Origin: Streptomyces sp. NBC_00239 | Lineage (GTDB): Bacteria > Actinomycetota > Actinomycetes > Streptomycetales > Streptomycetaceae | Direction: 5' to 3' | Assembly: GCF_036194065.1 (NCBI RefSeq) | Contig: NZ_CP108095.1 | Coordinates: 3,224,001-3,288,000 of the forward strand | Length of the DNA: 64,000 bases | Shown here: piece by piece, positions 42,490 to 51,458 of the stretch | Layout: each line of letters begins with the position of its first letter | Position numbering within the stretch: position 1 is the first letter of the stretch | Program-made: the position numbers and the translations under genes | Notes under the pieces: model-generated | Told to the model about the DNA's origin: nothing | Database searches by the model: none | The model's input: the letters and a program-made list of their open reading frames with translations, nothing else

Positions 42490-43833
42490 ATGCGGCTACG
42501 CATCCGCGGCAGTCGAGGACGGAAGACCGCCACGATGGCGGCCGTACTGGCACTCGCCCTCGGCGCACCCGTCGTCGGCACGAGTGCCACGGCTTCGGCT
42601 CCCCCCACCCCCTCCACCGCCACCCAGGACGAGGCGATCGTCCAGTACCGGGTCCACGGCCCCTCGAACGTCGCGGACCGGACCGCCCTGCTGGCCTACG
42701 GGGTCTCGATCGACGAGGTCGACGACCACACGGTCGTGGTCAGCGCCGACACCATGCAGGCGAAGAAGCTCAAGGCCCGCGGCTACAAGCTGACCGCCCT
42801 GCCCGGGCCCCCGCAGCGGAACCTGCCCGGCGTCGCCGCCTCCCCGATGGACTTCCCGTCGGCCGACTCCCGGTACCACAACTACGCCGAGATGAGCGCG
42901 GAGATCGACCAGCGCATCGCCGCGTACCCGGGCATCATGAGCAAGCGCGTGATCGGCAAGTCGTACCAGGGCCGCGACCTGGTCGCCATCAAGATCAGCG
43001 ACAACGTCGCCGCCGACGAGGCCGAGCCCGAGGTGCTGTTCACCCACCACCAGCACGCCCGCGAGCACCTGACCGTCGAGATGGCGCTCTACCTGCTCAA
43101 GGAGTTCGGCTCCAAGTACGGCACCGACACCCGCGTCACCAACATGGTGAACGCCCGCGAGATCTGGATCGTGCCGGACCTCAACCCGGACGGCGGCGAG
43201 TACGACATCGCGTCCGGCTCCTACCGGTCCTGGCGCAAGAACCGGCAGCCCAACTCCGGTTCCTCGTACGTCGGCACCGACGAGAACCGCAACTGGAACT
43301 ACAAGTGGGGCTGCTGCGGCGGGTCGTCGAGCAGCAAGGGATCCGAGACGTACCGCGGCGCGGCGGCCGAGTCGGCGCCCGAGGTGAAGGTGGTCTCGGA
43401 CTTCGTCCGCAGCCGGGTGGTGGGCGGCAAGCAGCAGATCACCGCGGCCATCGACTTCCACACGTACAGCGAGCTGGTGCTGTGGCCGTTCGGCTACACC
43501 TACAACGACACGGCTCCCGGGCTGACCGCGGACGACCTGGCCGCCTACAAGAAGATCGGCCAGGCGATGGCCGCGAGCAACGGCTACACCCCCGAGCAGT
43601 CGAGTGACCTGTACATCACCGACGGCACGATCGACGACTGGCTGTGGGGCAACCAGAGGATCTTCTCGTACACCTTCGAGATGTACCCCGAGTCCGGCGG
43701 CGGCGGTTTCTACCCGCCCGACGAGGTCATCGACCGCGAGACCGCGCGCAACAAGGACGCGGTGCTCCAGCTGTTGGAGAACGCGGACTGCATGTACCGC
43801 TCCATCGGCAAGGAAGCGCAGTACTGCTCCTGA
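42490..43833 (+). CDS. Secreted M14 family zinc carboxypeptidase
   Basis: A 447-residue preproenzyme with CAGGAGATC before its ATG. The signal peptide is to about residue 37, then a propeptide of about 80 residues. In the catalytic domain the zinc ligands are HxxE in [12 protein letters not shown] and the distal His in AIDFHTYSE, with the general base Glu in [25 protein letters not shown] and [11 protein letters not shown] are further carboxypeptidase A/T signatures. It removes C-terminal residues from peptides outside the cell. It follows the chitinase gene by 170 bp with its own ribosome site; co-transcription is possible. Confidence 0.95.
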   Translation: MRLRIRGSRGRKTATMAAVLALALGAPVVGTSATASAPPTPSTATQDEAIVQYRVHGPSNVADRTALLAYGVSIDEVDDHTVVVSADTMQAKKLKARGYKLTALPGPPQRNLPGVAASPMDFPSADSRYHNYAEMSAEIDQRIAAYPGIMSKRVIGKSYQGRDLVAIKISDNVAADEAEPEVLFTHHQHAREHLTVEMALYLLKEFGSKYGTDTRVTNMVNAREIWIVPDLNPDGGEYDIASGSYRSWRKNRQPNSGSSYVGTDENRNWNYKWGCCGGSSSSKGSETYRGAAAESAPEVKVVSDFVRSRVVGGKQQITAAIDFHTYSELVLWPFGYTYNDTAPGLTADDLAAYKKIGQAMAASNGYTPEQSSDLYITDGTIDDWLWGNQRIFSYTFEMYPESGGGGFYPPDEVIDRETARNKDAVLQLLENADCMYRSIGKEAQYCS

Positions 43834-43878
43834 GCCGGACCCGATCCGTACCGCCGTGCGGCCGTACGGCGCGCAGAC

Positions 43879-43914
43879 GCCGGCCGTCGCTCCCCTCGGG
43901 GGGCGGCGGCCGGC
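43879..43914. terminator. Hairpin between convergent carboxypeptidase and ridA genes
   Basis: Long imperfect stem: gccggccgtcgctcccc (43879-43895) pairs with ggggcggcggccggc (about 43899-43914) around tcg(g). It probably serves both converging transcripts. Confidence 0.65.
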
Positions 43915-43942
43915 GGCCGTGTCCGTACGGGCCGTGCGCGGG

Positions 43943-44356
43943 TCAGCCGAGGACGGCCAGCGCGTCGATCTCGACGAGCAGCCCGGCGGGCAGGCCCACG
44001 TACACGGTCGTACGGGCGGCCGGTGCCTCCTTGAGGCCCTGCTCCTCGAAGTACGCGTTGTAGATCTCGTTCATCTCGGCGAAGTGGCCGGTGTCGGTCA
44101 GGTAGACGCGGATCATCATCACGTCGTCCCAACCGGCGCCGCCGGCGGTGAGCACGGACCGTACGTTCTCCAGGGTCTGGAGGGTCTGCTCGCGCAGCGT
44201 CGGACCGGCGGGGGTGGGCGGCTGCCCGTCCACGTGCGGCAGGAAGCCGACCTGGCCGGCGACCTGGAGGATGTTGCCCTTGCGCACGCCGTGCGAGAAC
44301 TTCGCGGGCGGGGCGGTGTGGGTGTCGGGGGTGATGGCGGTCTTCTCGGTGGTCAC
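43943..44356 (-). CDS. ridA: RidA family enamine/imine deaminase
   Basis: A 137-residue protein; GTG at 44356 overlaps the IclR gene stop (GTGA) by four bases, with CGAGGAT upstream. RidA family features include FSHGVRKGNILQVAGQVGF, LENVRSVLTAGGAGWDDVMM, IRVYLTDTGHFAEMNEIYNA and TTVYVGLPAGLLVEIDALAV; the Arg of TRTTVYV-like position appears as ARTTVYV. It hydrolyses reactive 2-aminoacrylate-type products released by PLP dehydratases. Its coupling to the regulator, facing a PLP D-amino-acid enzyme gene, fits that job. Confidence 0.93.
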   Translation of the reverse strand: MTTEKTAITPDTHTAPPAKFSHGVRKGNILQVAGQVGFLPHVDGQPPTPAGPTLREQTLQTLENVRSVLTAGGAGWDDVMMIRVYLTDTGHFAEMNEIYNAYFEEQGLKEAPAARTTVYVGLPAGLLVEIDALAVLG

Positions 44357-45144
44357 GGTGATCCTCGCTCCTCGTCGGTGCCGCAGGCGTCGGCCTCCGG
44401 CGGTTCGCCGGAGTAGTCCCGGCTGACGGCTTCGGCGGTGCGGCGCACCAGGGGCAGCAGCGCGAGCAGTTCCTCGGCGTCGACCACCACGTTCGGCGCG
44501 GACAGCGACAGGGCGGCGACGGCCCGGCCGTCCGGCCCGCGCACCGGGGCGGCCACGCAGTTGACGGTTTCCTCGTGCCCGCCGAAGTCGGTGGCCCAGC
44601 CCCGCTCGCGCACGGTCTCCAGCTCGCGCAGGAACGCGGCCGCGTCCGGGGTCGAGCGCGGCGTGTACGCGGGGTAGTCCAGCCGCTCGGCCAGCGCGCG
44701 GCGCTCGGCCCCGGGCAGGTCGGCGAGCAGCAGTTTCGCCACGGCGGCGACGGTGATCGCGACCGGCTTGCCGATCCGGGAGTACATCCGCACCGGGTAC
44801 CGGCTGTCGACCTTGTCGAGGTACAGCACCTCGTCGTCCTGGTGGACGGCGAGGTGGACCGTGTGCCCGGTGCGTTCGCCGAGCGCGACCAGGTGCGGGT
44901 GGGCGATCTCCCGGATGTCGAGGTGCTCCACGGCTTCCGCGGCGAGGGCGAACAGCCGGGCGCCGAGGCGGTAGCGCTGGTCGGAGGGCTGGCGGTACAC
45001 GAGGCCGTGCTCGTGCAGGGTGCGCAGGAGGCGCAGCGCGGTGCTCTTGTGGACGCCGAGCGCTTCCGCGACTTCGCCGAGGGTGGCGGGGCCGCGGGCG
45101 AGCAGCGGCAGCGTCTGGAGCGCCCTCCCGAGCGACTGGCTCAT
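44353..45144 (-). CDS. IclR family transcriptional regulator
   Basis: A 263-residue regulator with CGGAGGGG before ATG at 45144. The winged helix domain (about 1-65) reads RALQTLPLLARGPATLGEVA, EALGVHKSTALRLLRTLHEH. The IclR effector domain (about 85-245) shows HTVHLAVHQDDEVLYLDKVD, IGKPVAITVAAVAKLLLA and GGHEETVNCVAAPVRGPDGR. It is divergent from the D-amino-acid genes and likely controls both directions through the CGCAAC-type sites between them. Confidence 0.93.
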   Translation of the reverse strand: MSQSLGRALQTLPLLARGPATLGEVAEALGVHKSTALRLLRTLHEHGLVYRQPSDQRYRLGARLFALAAEAVEHLDIREIAHPHLVALGERTGHTVHLAVHQDDEVLYLDKVDSRYPVRMYSRIGKPVAITVAAVAKLLLADLPGAERRALAERLDYPAYTPRSTPDAAAFLRELETVRERGWATDFGGHEETVNCVAAPVRGPDGRAVAALSLSAPNVVVDAEELLALLPLVRRTAEAVSRDYSGEPPEADACGTDEERGSP

Positions 45145-45161
45145 CCCACCCCTCCGTTTCG

Positions 45162-45247
45162 GGGCTCCGCCCCGGACCCCGCGCCTCAATCGCCGGCGGG
45201 GCTCGATTTGCCTCCGGCGGCGCCTCAAACGCCGGCGGGGCTGGATG
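45162..45247. repeat. Two copies of the dispersed palindromic repeat
   Basis: Inverted relative to the 8-kb cluster. The first copy is ggggctccgccccggacccc, then gcgcctcaatcgccggcggg. The second, shorter copy is gcgcctcaaacgccggcggg. They sit upstream of the IclR gene within the 300-bp divergent region. Confidence 0.85.
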
Positions 45248-45387
45248 TCGCCCTGCGGGCATCCCGCCCTCGCGCGGCGAAACCGGCCCGAGCCGGCGGT
45301 CGGGGCGCGTGCGGGCCTCGGAACCACGCGGCAGCGCCCCGGCGTTGACCCGCTGTCACGTGGGATGTTAGACACCATGCGGCGGCA

Positions 45388-45428
45388 TACGCAACGACCG
45401 TTGCGCATCACGCAACACGCACACGCAA
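45388..45428. promoter_or_regulatory. Putative IclR operator cluster
   Basis: Inverted repeat tacgcaac-gacc-gttgcgca (45388-45407) followed by two direct CGCAAC half-sites (45411-45416 and about 45423-45428), ending about 15 bp before the ATG of the deaminase gene. Repeated identical half-sites in a divergent regulator promoter suggest the binding site of the IclR protein. Confidence 0.6.
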
Positions 45429-45443
45429 CCGCAGGAGGCAACC

Positions 45444-46724
45444 ATGGCCAGCGACGCAGTCCACGCGCTCGCCCACGAACCGGTCGATCACCGATTCAAG
45501 GGCCTGCCGCCGGACGCCCAGGCCGCCTCCCTGACCGTCGGCGAGCTGGCCGCGCAGGGCCGCGACCTGTTCACGGGCGGTTTCACCACGCCCGTCCTCA
45601 CGCTCGACGCGGCCGCGCTGGAGCACAACCTGCGGGCCCTGGAGACGTACAGCTCCCGGCACGGCCTGGCGTTCGCCCCGCACGGCAAGACCTGCATGGC
45701 CCCGCAGCTCTTCGAGCGGCAGCTCGCGCACGGCGCGTGGGGGATCACCGCGGCCGTCCCCCACCAGGCCCGCGTCTACCGCGCGTTCGGCATCTCCCGG
45801 ATCTTCCTCGCCAACGAGCTGGTCGACCCGGCGGCCCTGCGCTGGGTGGCCGCCGAACTCGCCGCCGACCCCTCGTTCCGCTTCGTCTGCTACGTGGACT
45901 CCGTGCGCGGGGTGCGGCTGATGGACCGCGCGCTCGCCGGAGCGGCCCGCCCGGTGGACGTCGTGGTCGAGCTCGGCGGCGGCGAGGGCGCGCGCACCGG
46001 GGCCCGTACGGAGGCCGAGTGCCGGGAGATCGCGGACGCGGTGGCCGCCGCGCCGGGCCTGCGCCTGGTCGGCGTCGCCGGGTACGAGGCCGAGGTCCCC
46101 GGCGCCGACGCGGCGAAGGTCACGGCCTGGCTGCGGCGCCTGACCGGGCTGGCCGTCGAGTTCGACAAGGCCGGCCGGTTCGGGCCTGAGCTCGACGAGA
46201 TCGTGGTGAGCGCGGGCGGCAGCGCCTGGTTCGACTCGGTCGCCGAGGTCTTCGCCGAACTCCCCGACCTGTCCCGGCCGGTGCTGAAGCTGCTGCGCTC
46301 GGGCGCGTACGTCTCCCACGACCACGGCTGGTACACCCGGCTGACCCCGTTCAACCGGGTGCCCGACGAGGGCGGGCTGCTCCCCGCGTTCCGGTTGTGG
46401 GCGCAGGTGGTCTCCCGCCCGGCCCCCGGCCAGGCGTTCCTGAACGCCGGCAAGCGGGACATCGCCTACGACCTCGGGCTGCCGGAGGTGACGGCCGTAC
46501 GGGACGGCCTGGACGGCACCGAGCGGTCCGTGTCCGGCATCCGGGTGGTGAAGCTGTCCGACCAGCACGCCTGGCTGGAGACCGACTCCGCGGACGCGGT
46601 GCAGGTCGGCGACTGGGTCGCGCTCGGCATGTCGCACCCGTGCACGATCTTCGAGAAGTGGCAGCTGATCCCGCTGGTCGAGGCGGACGGCACGGTCACC
46701 GACTACGTGCGCACGTTCTTCTGA
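45444..46724 (+). CDS. PLP-dependent D-amino-acid deaminase / D-threonine aldolase-like
   Basis: A 426-residue fold-type III PLP enzyme with AGGAGG upstream of ATG. The alanine-racemase-like barrel has the PLP lysine in FAPHGKTCMAPQ; GGGEGARTGARTEAE is near the phosphate site. The C-terminal D-serine dehydratase-like domain carries metal-ligand-like residues in KLSDQHAWLE and GMSHPCTIFEKW. Family members deaminate D-serine or D-threonine or cleave beta-hydroxy-D-amino acids, and need a divalent metal. It is fused by TGATG to the deacylase gene, so the two act in sequence. Confidence 0.88.
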   Translation: MASDAVHALAHEPVDHRFKGLPPDAQAASLTVGELAAQGRDLFTGGFTTPVLTLDAAALEHNLRALETYSSRHGLAFAPHGKTCMAPQLFERQLAHGAWGITAAVPHQARVYRAFGISRIFLANELVDPAALRWVAAELAADPSFRFVCYVDSVRGVRLMDRALAGAARPVDVVVELGGGEGARTGARTEAECREIADAVAAAPGLRLVGVAGYEAEVPGADAAKVTAWLRRLTGLAVEFDKAGRFGPELDEIVVSAGGSAWFDSVAEVFAELPDLSRPVLKLLRSGAYVSHDHGWYTRLTPFNRVPDEGGLLPAFRLWAQVVSRPAPGQAFLNAGKRDIAYDLGLPEVTAVRDGLDGTERSVSGIRVVKLSDQHAWLETDSADAVQVGDWVALGMSHPCTIFEKWQLIPLVEADGTVTDYVRTFF

Positions 46725-48292
46725 TGGACCTGGTGCTGCGCGGGGCGCTGGTCGTCGACGGCACCGGCGGGCCCTCGTACACCGCGGACGTCGGGGTGCA
46801 CGAGGGCCGGATCGCCGAGATCGCCCGCAGCGGCCCGATCGCGGGCGGCGGCCGGGAGACCGTGGACGCGGCCGGTCTGGCGCTGGCCCCCGGCTTCGTC
46901 GACATGCACGCGCACAGCGACCTCGCGCTGCTCCAGGACCCCGACCACAGCGCCAAGGCCGCCCAGGGCGTCACCCTGGAGGTGCTCGGCCAGGACGGGC
47001 TGTCGTACGCGCCCGCCGACGAGCGCACCCTCGGCGAGGTGCGGGCCGCCATCGCCGGCTGGAACGGCGACGGCGCCGGCCTCGACCTGGACTGGCGGAC
47101 GGTCGGCGGATACCTGGACCGCCTGGACGAGGGCGTCGCCGTCAACGCCGCCTACCTGGTGCCGCAGGGCACCGTCCGGGCGTACGCGCTCGGCTGGGAC
47201 GACCGCCCGGCGACCGCGGCCGAGCTGGACCGGATGCGGCAGCTGGTCGCGGAGGGCCTGGAGCAGGGCGCGGTCGGCATGTCCTCGGGGCTCACCTACA
47301 CCCCCGGGATGTACGCGGGCGACGCCGAACTGACCGAGCTGTGCCGGGTGGTGGCCCGGTACGGCGGCTACTACTGCCCGCACCACCGCTCGTACGGGCG
47401 CGGCGCGCTCGCCGCGTACGCGGAGATGGTCGGGCTGGCCCGGGAGGCGGGCTGCGCGCTGCACCTGGCGCACGCCACGATGAACTTCGCCGAGAACGAG
47501 GGCCGGGCGGGCGAGCTGCTGGCGCTGCTGGACGCGGCGCTGGCCGGCGGGGCGGACATCTCGCTGGACACGTACCCGTACACGCCGGGCTGCACCACGC
47601 TGGCCGCGCTGCTGCCGTCGTGGGCGGGCGAGGGCGGTCCGCAGGCGCTGCTGGCCCGGCTCGCGGACCCGGCGGCGGCCGAGCGGATCCGGGTCGCGAT
47701 GGAGGTGACCGGCGCCGACGGGTGCCACGGGGTGCCGGTGGACTGGTCGTCGATCGAGGTCTCCGGGGTCCGGGACCCGGCGCTGGGCGGGCACGTGGGG
47801 CGGCGCCTCGACGGCTGGGAGAGCGCCCGGCGGCTGCTCCTCGACGACCGGCTGGGGACGGCGGTGCTCCAGCACGTGGGCCACGAGGACAACGTCCGGG
47901 CGATCATGCGGCACCCGGCGCACACCGGCGGCTCGGACGGCATCCTTCAGGGCGCCAAGCCGCATCCGCGGGCGTACGGCACCTTCCCGCACTACCTCGG
48001 GCGGTACGTGCGCGAGCTGGGCGTGCTCTCGCTGGAGGAGTGCGTGGCCCATCTGACGGGCCGGCCCGCGGCCCGACTGCGGCTGCCGGACCGGGGGCTG
48101 GTCCGTGAGGGGTACCGGGCGGACCTGGTGCTCTTCGACCCGCTGACGGTGGCGGCGGGCTCGACGTACGAGGCGCCGCGGGTGCTGCCGCACGGGATCC
48201 CGCACGTGCTGATCGACGGGCGGTTCGTGATGCGGGACGGGCGGCGCACGGACGTCCTGGCGGGCCGCTCGGTCCGCCGGCAGCCGCGCTGA
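46724..48292 (+). CDS. N-acyl-D-amino-acid deacylase (D-aminoacylase)
   Basis: A 522-residue amidohydrolase; its ATG shares one base with the previous stop (TGATG). The metal site begins PGFVDMHAHSDLAL; further ligands include the Cys/Glu in TLEVLGQDGLS, His in CALHLAHATM and the Asp region HTGGSDGILQGAKPHPRAYG. The small beta domain is formed by both ends (DLVLRGALVVDGTGG, LVREGYRADLVLFDP). It hydrolyses N-acyl-D-amino acids to the free D-amino acid, the substrate expected for the preceding enzyme. Length and order are normal. Confidence 0.93.
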   Translation: MDLVLRGALVVDGTGGPSYTADVGVHEGRIAEIARSGPIAGGGRETVDAAGLALAPGFVDMHAHSDLALLQDPDHSAKAAQGVTLEVLGQDGLSYAPADERTLGEVRAAIAGWNGDGAGLDLDWRTVGGYLDRLDEGVAVNAAYLVPQGTVRAYALGWDDRPATAAELDRMRQLVAEGLEQGAVGMSSGLTYTPGMYAGDAELTELCRVVARYGGYYCPHHRSYGRGALAAYAEMVGLAREAGCALHLAHATMNFAENEGRAGELLALLDAALAGGADISLDTYPYTPGCTTLAALLPSWAGEGGPQALLARLADPAAAERIRVAMEVTGADGCHGVPVDWSSIEVSGVRDPALGGHVGRRLDGWESARRLLLDDRLGTAVLQHVGHEDNVRAIMRHPAHTGGSDGILQGAKPHPRAYGTFPHYLGRYVRELGVLSLEECVAHLTGRPAARLRLPDRGLVREGYRADLVLFDPLTVAAGSTYEAPRVLPHGIPHVLIDGRFVMRDGRRTDVLAGRSVRRQPR

Positions 48293-48322
48293 GGGCCGGG
48301 CCCGGGCGCGGGGCGGGCGTCC

Positions 48323-49318
48323 TCAGGCCCAGCGGAGCAGGGTGGTCCCCATGGACATGCCCCCGCCGAAGGCCGCGAGGAGCAGGTTGTCCCCGGTCCG
48401 GAACGCGCCCGCGCGGCGGGCCGCGTCGAGGGTGACGGGGACGGAGGCGGCGCCGGTGTTGCCGTACTCCTCGACGACGAGGTGGTGGCGGGCCGCGGTG
48501 AGCCCGAGGCTCGGCGCGATCTCGGCGAGCATCTGGCCGTTGGCCTGGTGCGGGACGAAGTGCTGGACATCGTCCGGCGCCAGCCCCGACACGGCGAGGA
48601 TCTCCTTGACGGCCGGGGGCAGCTGCTCGGTGACGAACTCCCGCACCGCACGGCCGTGCATGGCGAAGTAGTGCGCCGGGTCGTCGCTCGGCTGGAGGCG
48701 GGCCGGCATCCTGCTGCCGCCGGCCGGCACCCGGATGGTGCGGTGCTGCTCGCCGAAGGTGCGCAGCCGGGTGGCGACCAGCCCGTACGGCTCGGGCACC
48801 GGCCCGATGACGACGGCTCCGGCGCCGTCGCCGAACAGGATCGCGGTGCGGCGGTCGGTGGGGTCGATGATCCGCGAGTAGATGTCGGCTCCGATGACGA
48901 GCCCGTAGCCGCCCTTCGGCAGCATGCCGGCGGCCGCGTTGAGCGCGAACAGGAACCCGGTGCAGACCGCGTTGACGTCGAAGGCGGCGGCCCCTTCCGC
49001 GCCGATCAGGTCCTGCACGATGGCGGCGGTCGCGGGCTGCGGGTGGTCGGGCGTGGAGGTGGCGACGACGATGTAGTCGAGCTGCCCGGCCCGGATCCCC
49101 GCGTCGTCGAGGGCGGCGCGGGCCGCCCGCGCGGCGAGGTCGGAGGTGGCCTCGGTGGGTCCGGCGTAACGCCGGTTGCGTATCCCGGTCTTGGCGAGGA
49201 TCCACTCCGCGCCCACCTCCGCCCGCGCCCCCACCTCGTCGTTCCCCACCACCCGATCAGGCAGGAACGAACCGGTCCCGAGCACCCCGACGGTGCTGAC
49301 GGCGACATCCGTGGACAT
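48323..49318 (-). CDS. 3-oxoacyl-ACP synthase III family protein (FabH-like)
   Basis: A 331-residue ketosynthase behind TAGGGAGAT. The catalytic triad is Cys in VNAVCTGFLF, His in FVPHQANGQM and Asn in YGNTGAASVP. SRIIDPTDRRTAILFGDGAG is the usual family loop. It could start an acyl chain or transfer acyl groups in a secondary pathway rather than housekeeping lipid synthesis, since no other fab genes are present. It is last in the minus-strand run headed by the AfsA homologue, though a 321-bp repeat-filled gap separates it from the transporter gene. Confidence 0.93.
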   Translation of the reverse strand: MSTDVAVSTVGVLGTGSFLPDRVVGNDEVGARAEVGAEWILAKTGIRNRRYAGPTEATSDLAARAARAALDDAGIRAGQLDYIVVATSTPDHPQPATAAIVQDLIGAEGAAAFDVNAVCTGFLFALNAAAGMLPKGGYGLVIGADIYSRIIDPTDRRTAILFGDGAGAVVIGPVPEPYGLVATRLRTFGEQHRTIRVPAGGSRMPARLQPSDDPAHYFAMHGRAVREFVTEQLPPAVKEILAVSGLAPDDVQHFVPHQANGQMLAEIAPSLGLTAARHHLVVEEYGNTGAASVPVTLDAARRAGAFRTGDNLLLAAFGGGMSMGTTLLRWA

Positions 49319-49349
49319 GAAATCTCCCTAGGTAAGTAAGCAGAACCAC

Positions 49350-49610
49350 CAGCCCCGGCCCCGGCCCCGCCGGCACGTGAGACACAGGGGCTCGGGCGGG
49401 CCCGGACGCGGCCGCATCCAGCCCCACCGACACGCGAGACGCGGGGCCCAGACGGGGCCATTCCAGCCCCGCCGGCATTTGAGGCACGGGGCCCGGGGCG
49501 AAGCCCCGCACATCCAGCCCCGCCGGCATTTGAGGCACGGGGCCCGGGGCGGAGCCCCGCACTTCCAGCCCCGCCGGCGTTTGAGGCGCGGGGTCCGGGG
49601 CGGAGCCCCG
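49350..49610. repeat. Dispersed palindromic repeats, three near-perfect plus degenerate copies
   Basis: Three 46-bp units lie at 49463-49508, 49514-49559 and 49565-49610, about 51 bp apart, each ccagccccgccggc(a/g)tttga, then ggc(a/g)cggg(g)(c/t)ccggggcg and aagcccc or gagcccc. Two more degenerate units lie to the left. The 320-bp gap between the transporter and ketosynthase genes has no gene and may hold a secondary promoter for the ketosynthase. Confidence 0.85.
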
Positions 49611-49639
49611 AGGGGGGCGGGGCACCGCCCCGGAGCGGG

Positions 49640-50593
49640 TCAGACCCGAGCGGGTACGGCAGCGGCGGCTGCCACCCGGGCCGCGTGACGCCGCGCAGCG
49701 ACATTCGCCCCGACCAGCGACAGCACGACCAGGCAGATGCCGGTCAGCTCCGCCCCCGTCGGCGCATGCCCCTGGAACGCCGACACCACGAACGCGGTAA
49801 TCGGCACCAGGTTGATGAACAGCACCCCGTTCGACGGCCCGAGGTTACGGATCGCGATGTTCCACGTCAGGATCGCGACCGCCGTGGCCGGCACGGCCAC
49901 GTACAGGATCTGCCACCACGCGTCCGCGTAGTCCGACACCCCGTAGCTGCCGACCCAGCCCGCCGCCTGGCTGACGGCGGTGATCACCACGATGCTGACC
50001 GTGCCCGGCAGGCAGCTCAGCGCCGTGTACCGCAGCGGCGACCACTCGGGGAACTGCCCGGCGCTGGTCGTGTACACGACCCAGCAGATGACGCCGAGCA
50101 GCGTGAGCAGCCCGCCCTTGCCGAGCCCGCCGGAGAACACGCTCAGCGGGTTCCCGTTCCCGAGCACGATGGTCAGTCCCAGCAGTGCCAGGACCACGAA
50201 GCCCAGTGCCACCGGCGCCGGCGCCTTGCCGGTTCGGGCCCACAGCACGAGCACCGTCACCAGCGGCATCGTCGCCACGACCAGCGAGGAGCTCTGCGCG
50301 GGCATGCTCTGCAGCCCGACGTAGGTGAGCAGGTTGAAGCCGGCGAAGCCGACCGTGCCCAGCAGCCACAGCTTGCCGAGCTGCCCGTCGAAGGAGAAGG
50401 CCCGCTTCCCCTCCCGCAGCGCGAGCAGGACGAGGAAGATCAGCGCGCCGAGCGTGAAGCGGGCGGCGGTGAGGTGGAACGGGTCGAGGTGGTCGTACGC
50501 GGACCGGGCGACCGCGAACATGCCACCCCAGGCGAGGGCCGTGGTGATGCCGCCGGCGATGCCCTTGGTCGTCTTGGACTGGGGGGAGGACAA
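49640..50593 (-). CDS. EamA/DMT family transporter
   Basis: A 317-residue ten-helix permease; the start is TTG at 50593 behind AGGAATCC. Two EamA repeats are visible: GIAGGITTALAWGGMFAVAR with FHLTAARFTLGALIFLVLLA, and GGLLTLLGVICWVVYTTSAG with PATAVAILTWNIAIRNLGPS. Members export amino acids, metabolites or signals. Its place after AfsA, phosphatase and reductase genes suggests export of the product, an inference from context. Confidence 0.92.
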   Translation of the reverse strand: MSSPQSKTTKGIAGGITTALAWGGMFAVARSAYDHLDPFHLTAARFTLGALIFLVLLALREGKRAFSFDGQLGKLWLLGTVGFAGFNLLTYVGLQSMPAQSSSLVVATMPLVTVLVLWARTGKAPAPVALGFVVLALLGLTIVLGNGNPLSVFSGGLGKGGLLTLLGVICWVVYTTSAGQFPEWSPLRYTALSCLPGTVSIVVITAVSQAAGWVGSYGVSDYADAWWQILYVAVPATAVAILTWNIAIRNLGPSNGVLFINLVPITAFVVSAFQGHAPTGAELTGICLVVLSLVGANVAARRHAARVAAAAAVPARV

Positions 50594-50656
50594 GGGTGGA
50601 TTCCTAACCGGAGAGAACGTGAGCGGGGAGGCGGAGCGGAAGGAGCCGGGCGCGGC

Positions 50657-51394
50657 TCAGACCCAGCGCCACGCGTCGAGCTCGACGGACGAGGGGTGCG
50701 CGCGGCCGGAGCTTTCGAGGATGGCGAGGGTCGCGTCGGCGACGTCGTCCGCGCTGAGCATCCGCGCCCGCTGCTCGGCGTCGTAGTCGACGTGCGCGGC
50801 CATGCCCTCGCGGAAGTCGGTGTCCACCTTGTCGAGGACCAGGCTGGAGACCTTGACGCCCCACGGGCGGGCCTCTTCCGCCAGGCACTTGGTGAGGCCC
50901 TCGACGCCGTACTTGGAGACGGAGTACGCGAGGGTGGCCGGTGCCGGGCGGCGCCCCCAGATGGAGGACATGTTGACGATGGTGCCGGTGCCGGCGGCGC
51001 GCATGCCGGGCAGCACGGTCCGCGCCATCAGGAAGTAGCCGGTGAGGTTGGTCTGGAGGGTCCGCTCCCACTGCTCGACGGTGCAGTCGGCGACGCCGCC
51101 GAAGTGCACGATCCCGGCGACGTTCAGGAGGTAGTCGATCGTGCCGAAGCGGTCGGTGGCCGCGGCCACCGCCTGCTCGACGGCGGACGCGTCGGCCACG
51201 TCGTGGACGGCGGTGAGGACGCGGTCCTCGGCCCAGCCCTCGGCGCGTACGGCGGCTTCCAGGCCGGCCGCGTTGTGGGAGTGGAGGACGAGGTTGGCAC
51301 CTGCCGCACCGAGCCGGCGGGCGAGGGCGAGACCGATGCCGCGGTCCGCGCCGGTGATGAGAGCCGTACGGCCCTGGTGCTGCGTGCTGGTCAT
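50657..51394 (-). CDS. Short-chain dehydrogenase/reductase
   Basis: A 245-residue classical SDR. The cofactor motif is TGADRGIGLALAR, the structural NVAG is LLNVAGIVHFGG, and the active site is Ser in VNMSSIWG with Tyr-Lys in YSVSKYG. Gly-rich spacing and lack of a basic residue at the end of beta-2 leave NADH or NADPH open. In gamma-butyrolactone-type pathways a reductase acts after the AfsA condensation; this gene is a candidate for that step. Confidence 0.92.
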   Translation of the reverse strand: MTSTQHQGRTALITGADRGIGLALARRLGAAGANLVLHSHNAAGLEAAVRAEGWAEDRVLTAVHDVADASAVEQAVAAATDRFGTIDYLLNVAGIVHFGGVADCTVEQWERTLQTNLTGYFLMARTVLPGMRAAGTGTIVNMSSIWGRRPAPATLAYSVSKYGVEGLTKCLAEEARPWGVKVSSLVLDKVDTDFREGMAAHVDYDAEQRARMLSADDVADATLAILESSGRAHPSSVELDAWRWV

Positions 51395-51458
51395 GGCGTT
51401 CTGTTCTTTCTTCGGGTGCCGTGGGCTGCCGTCGGGCGGGTGCCTCGGAGGTGGCGGC

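Noticed and set aside
49377..49688. Arg/His-rich small proteins in the repeat gap
   Set aside because: They are translations of the dispersed repeat (PRRHLRHGARG) and lack ribosome sites.
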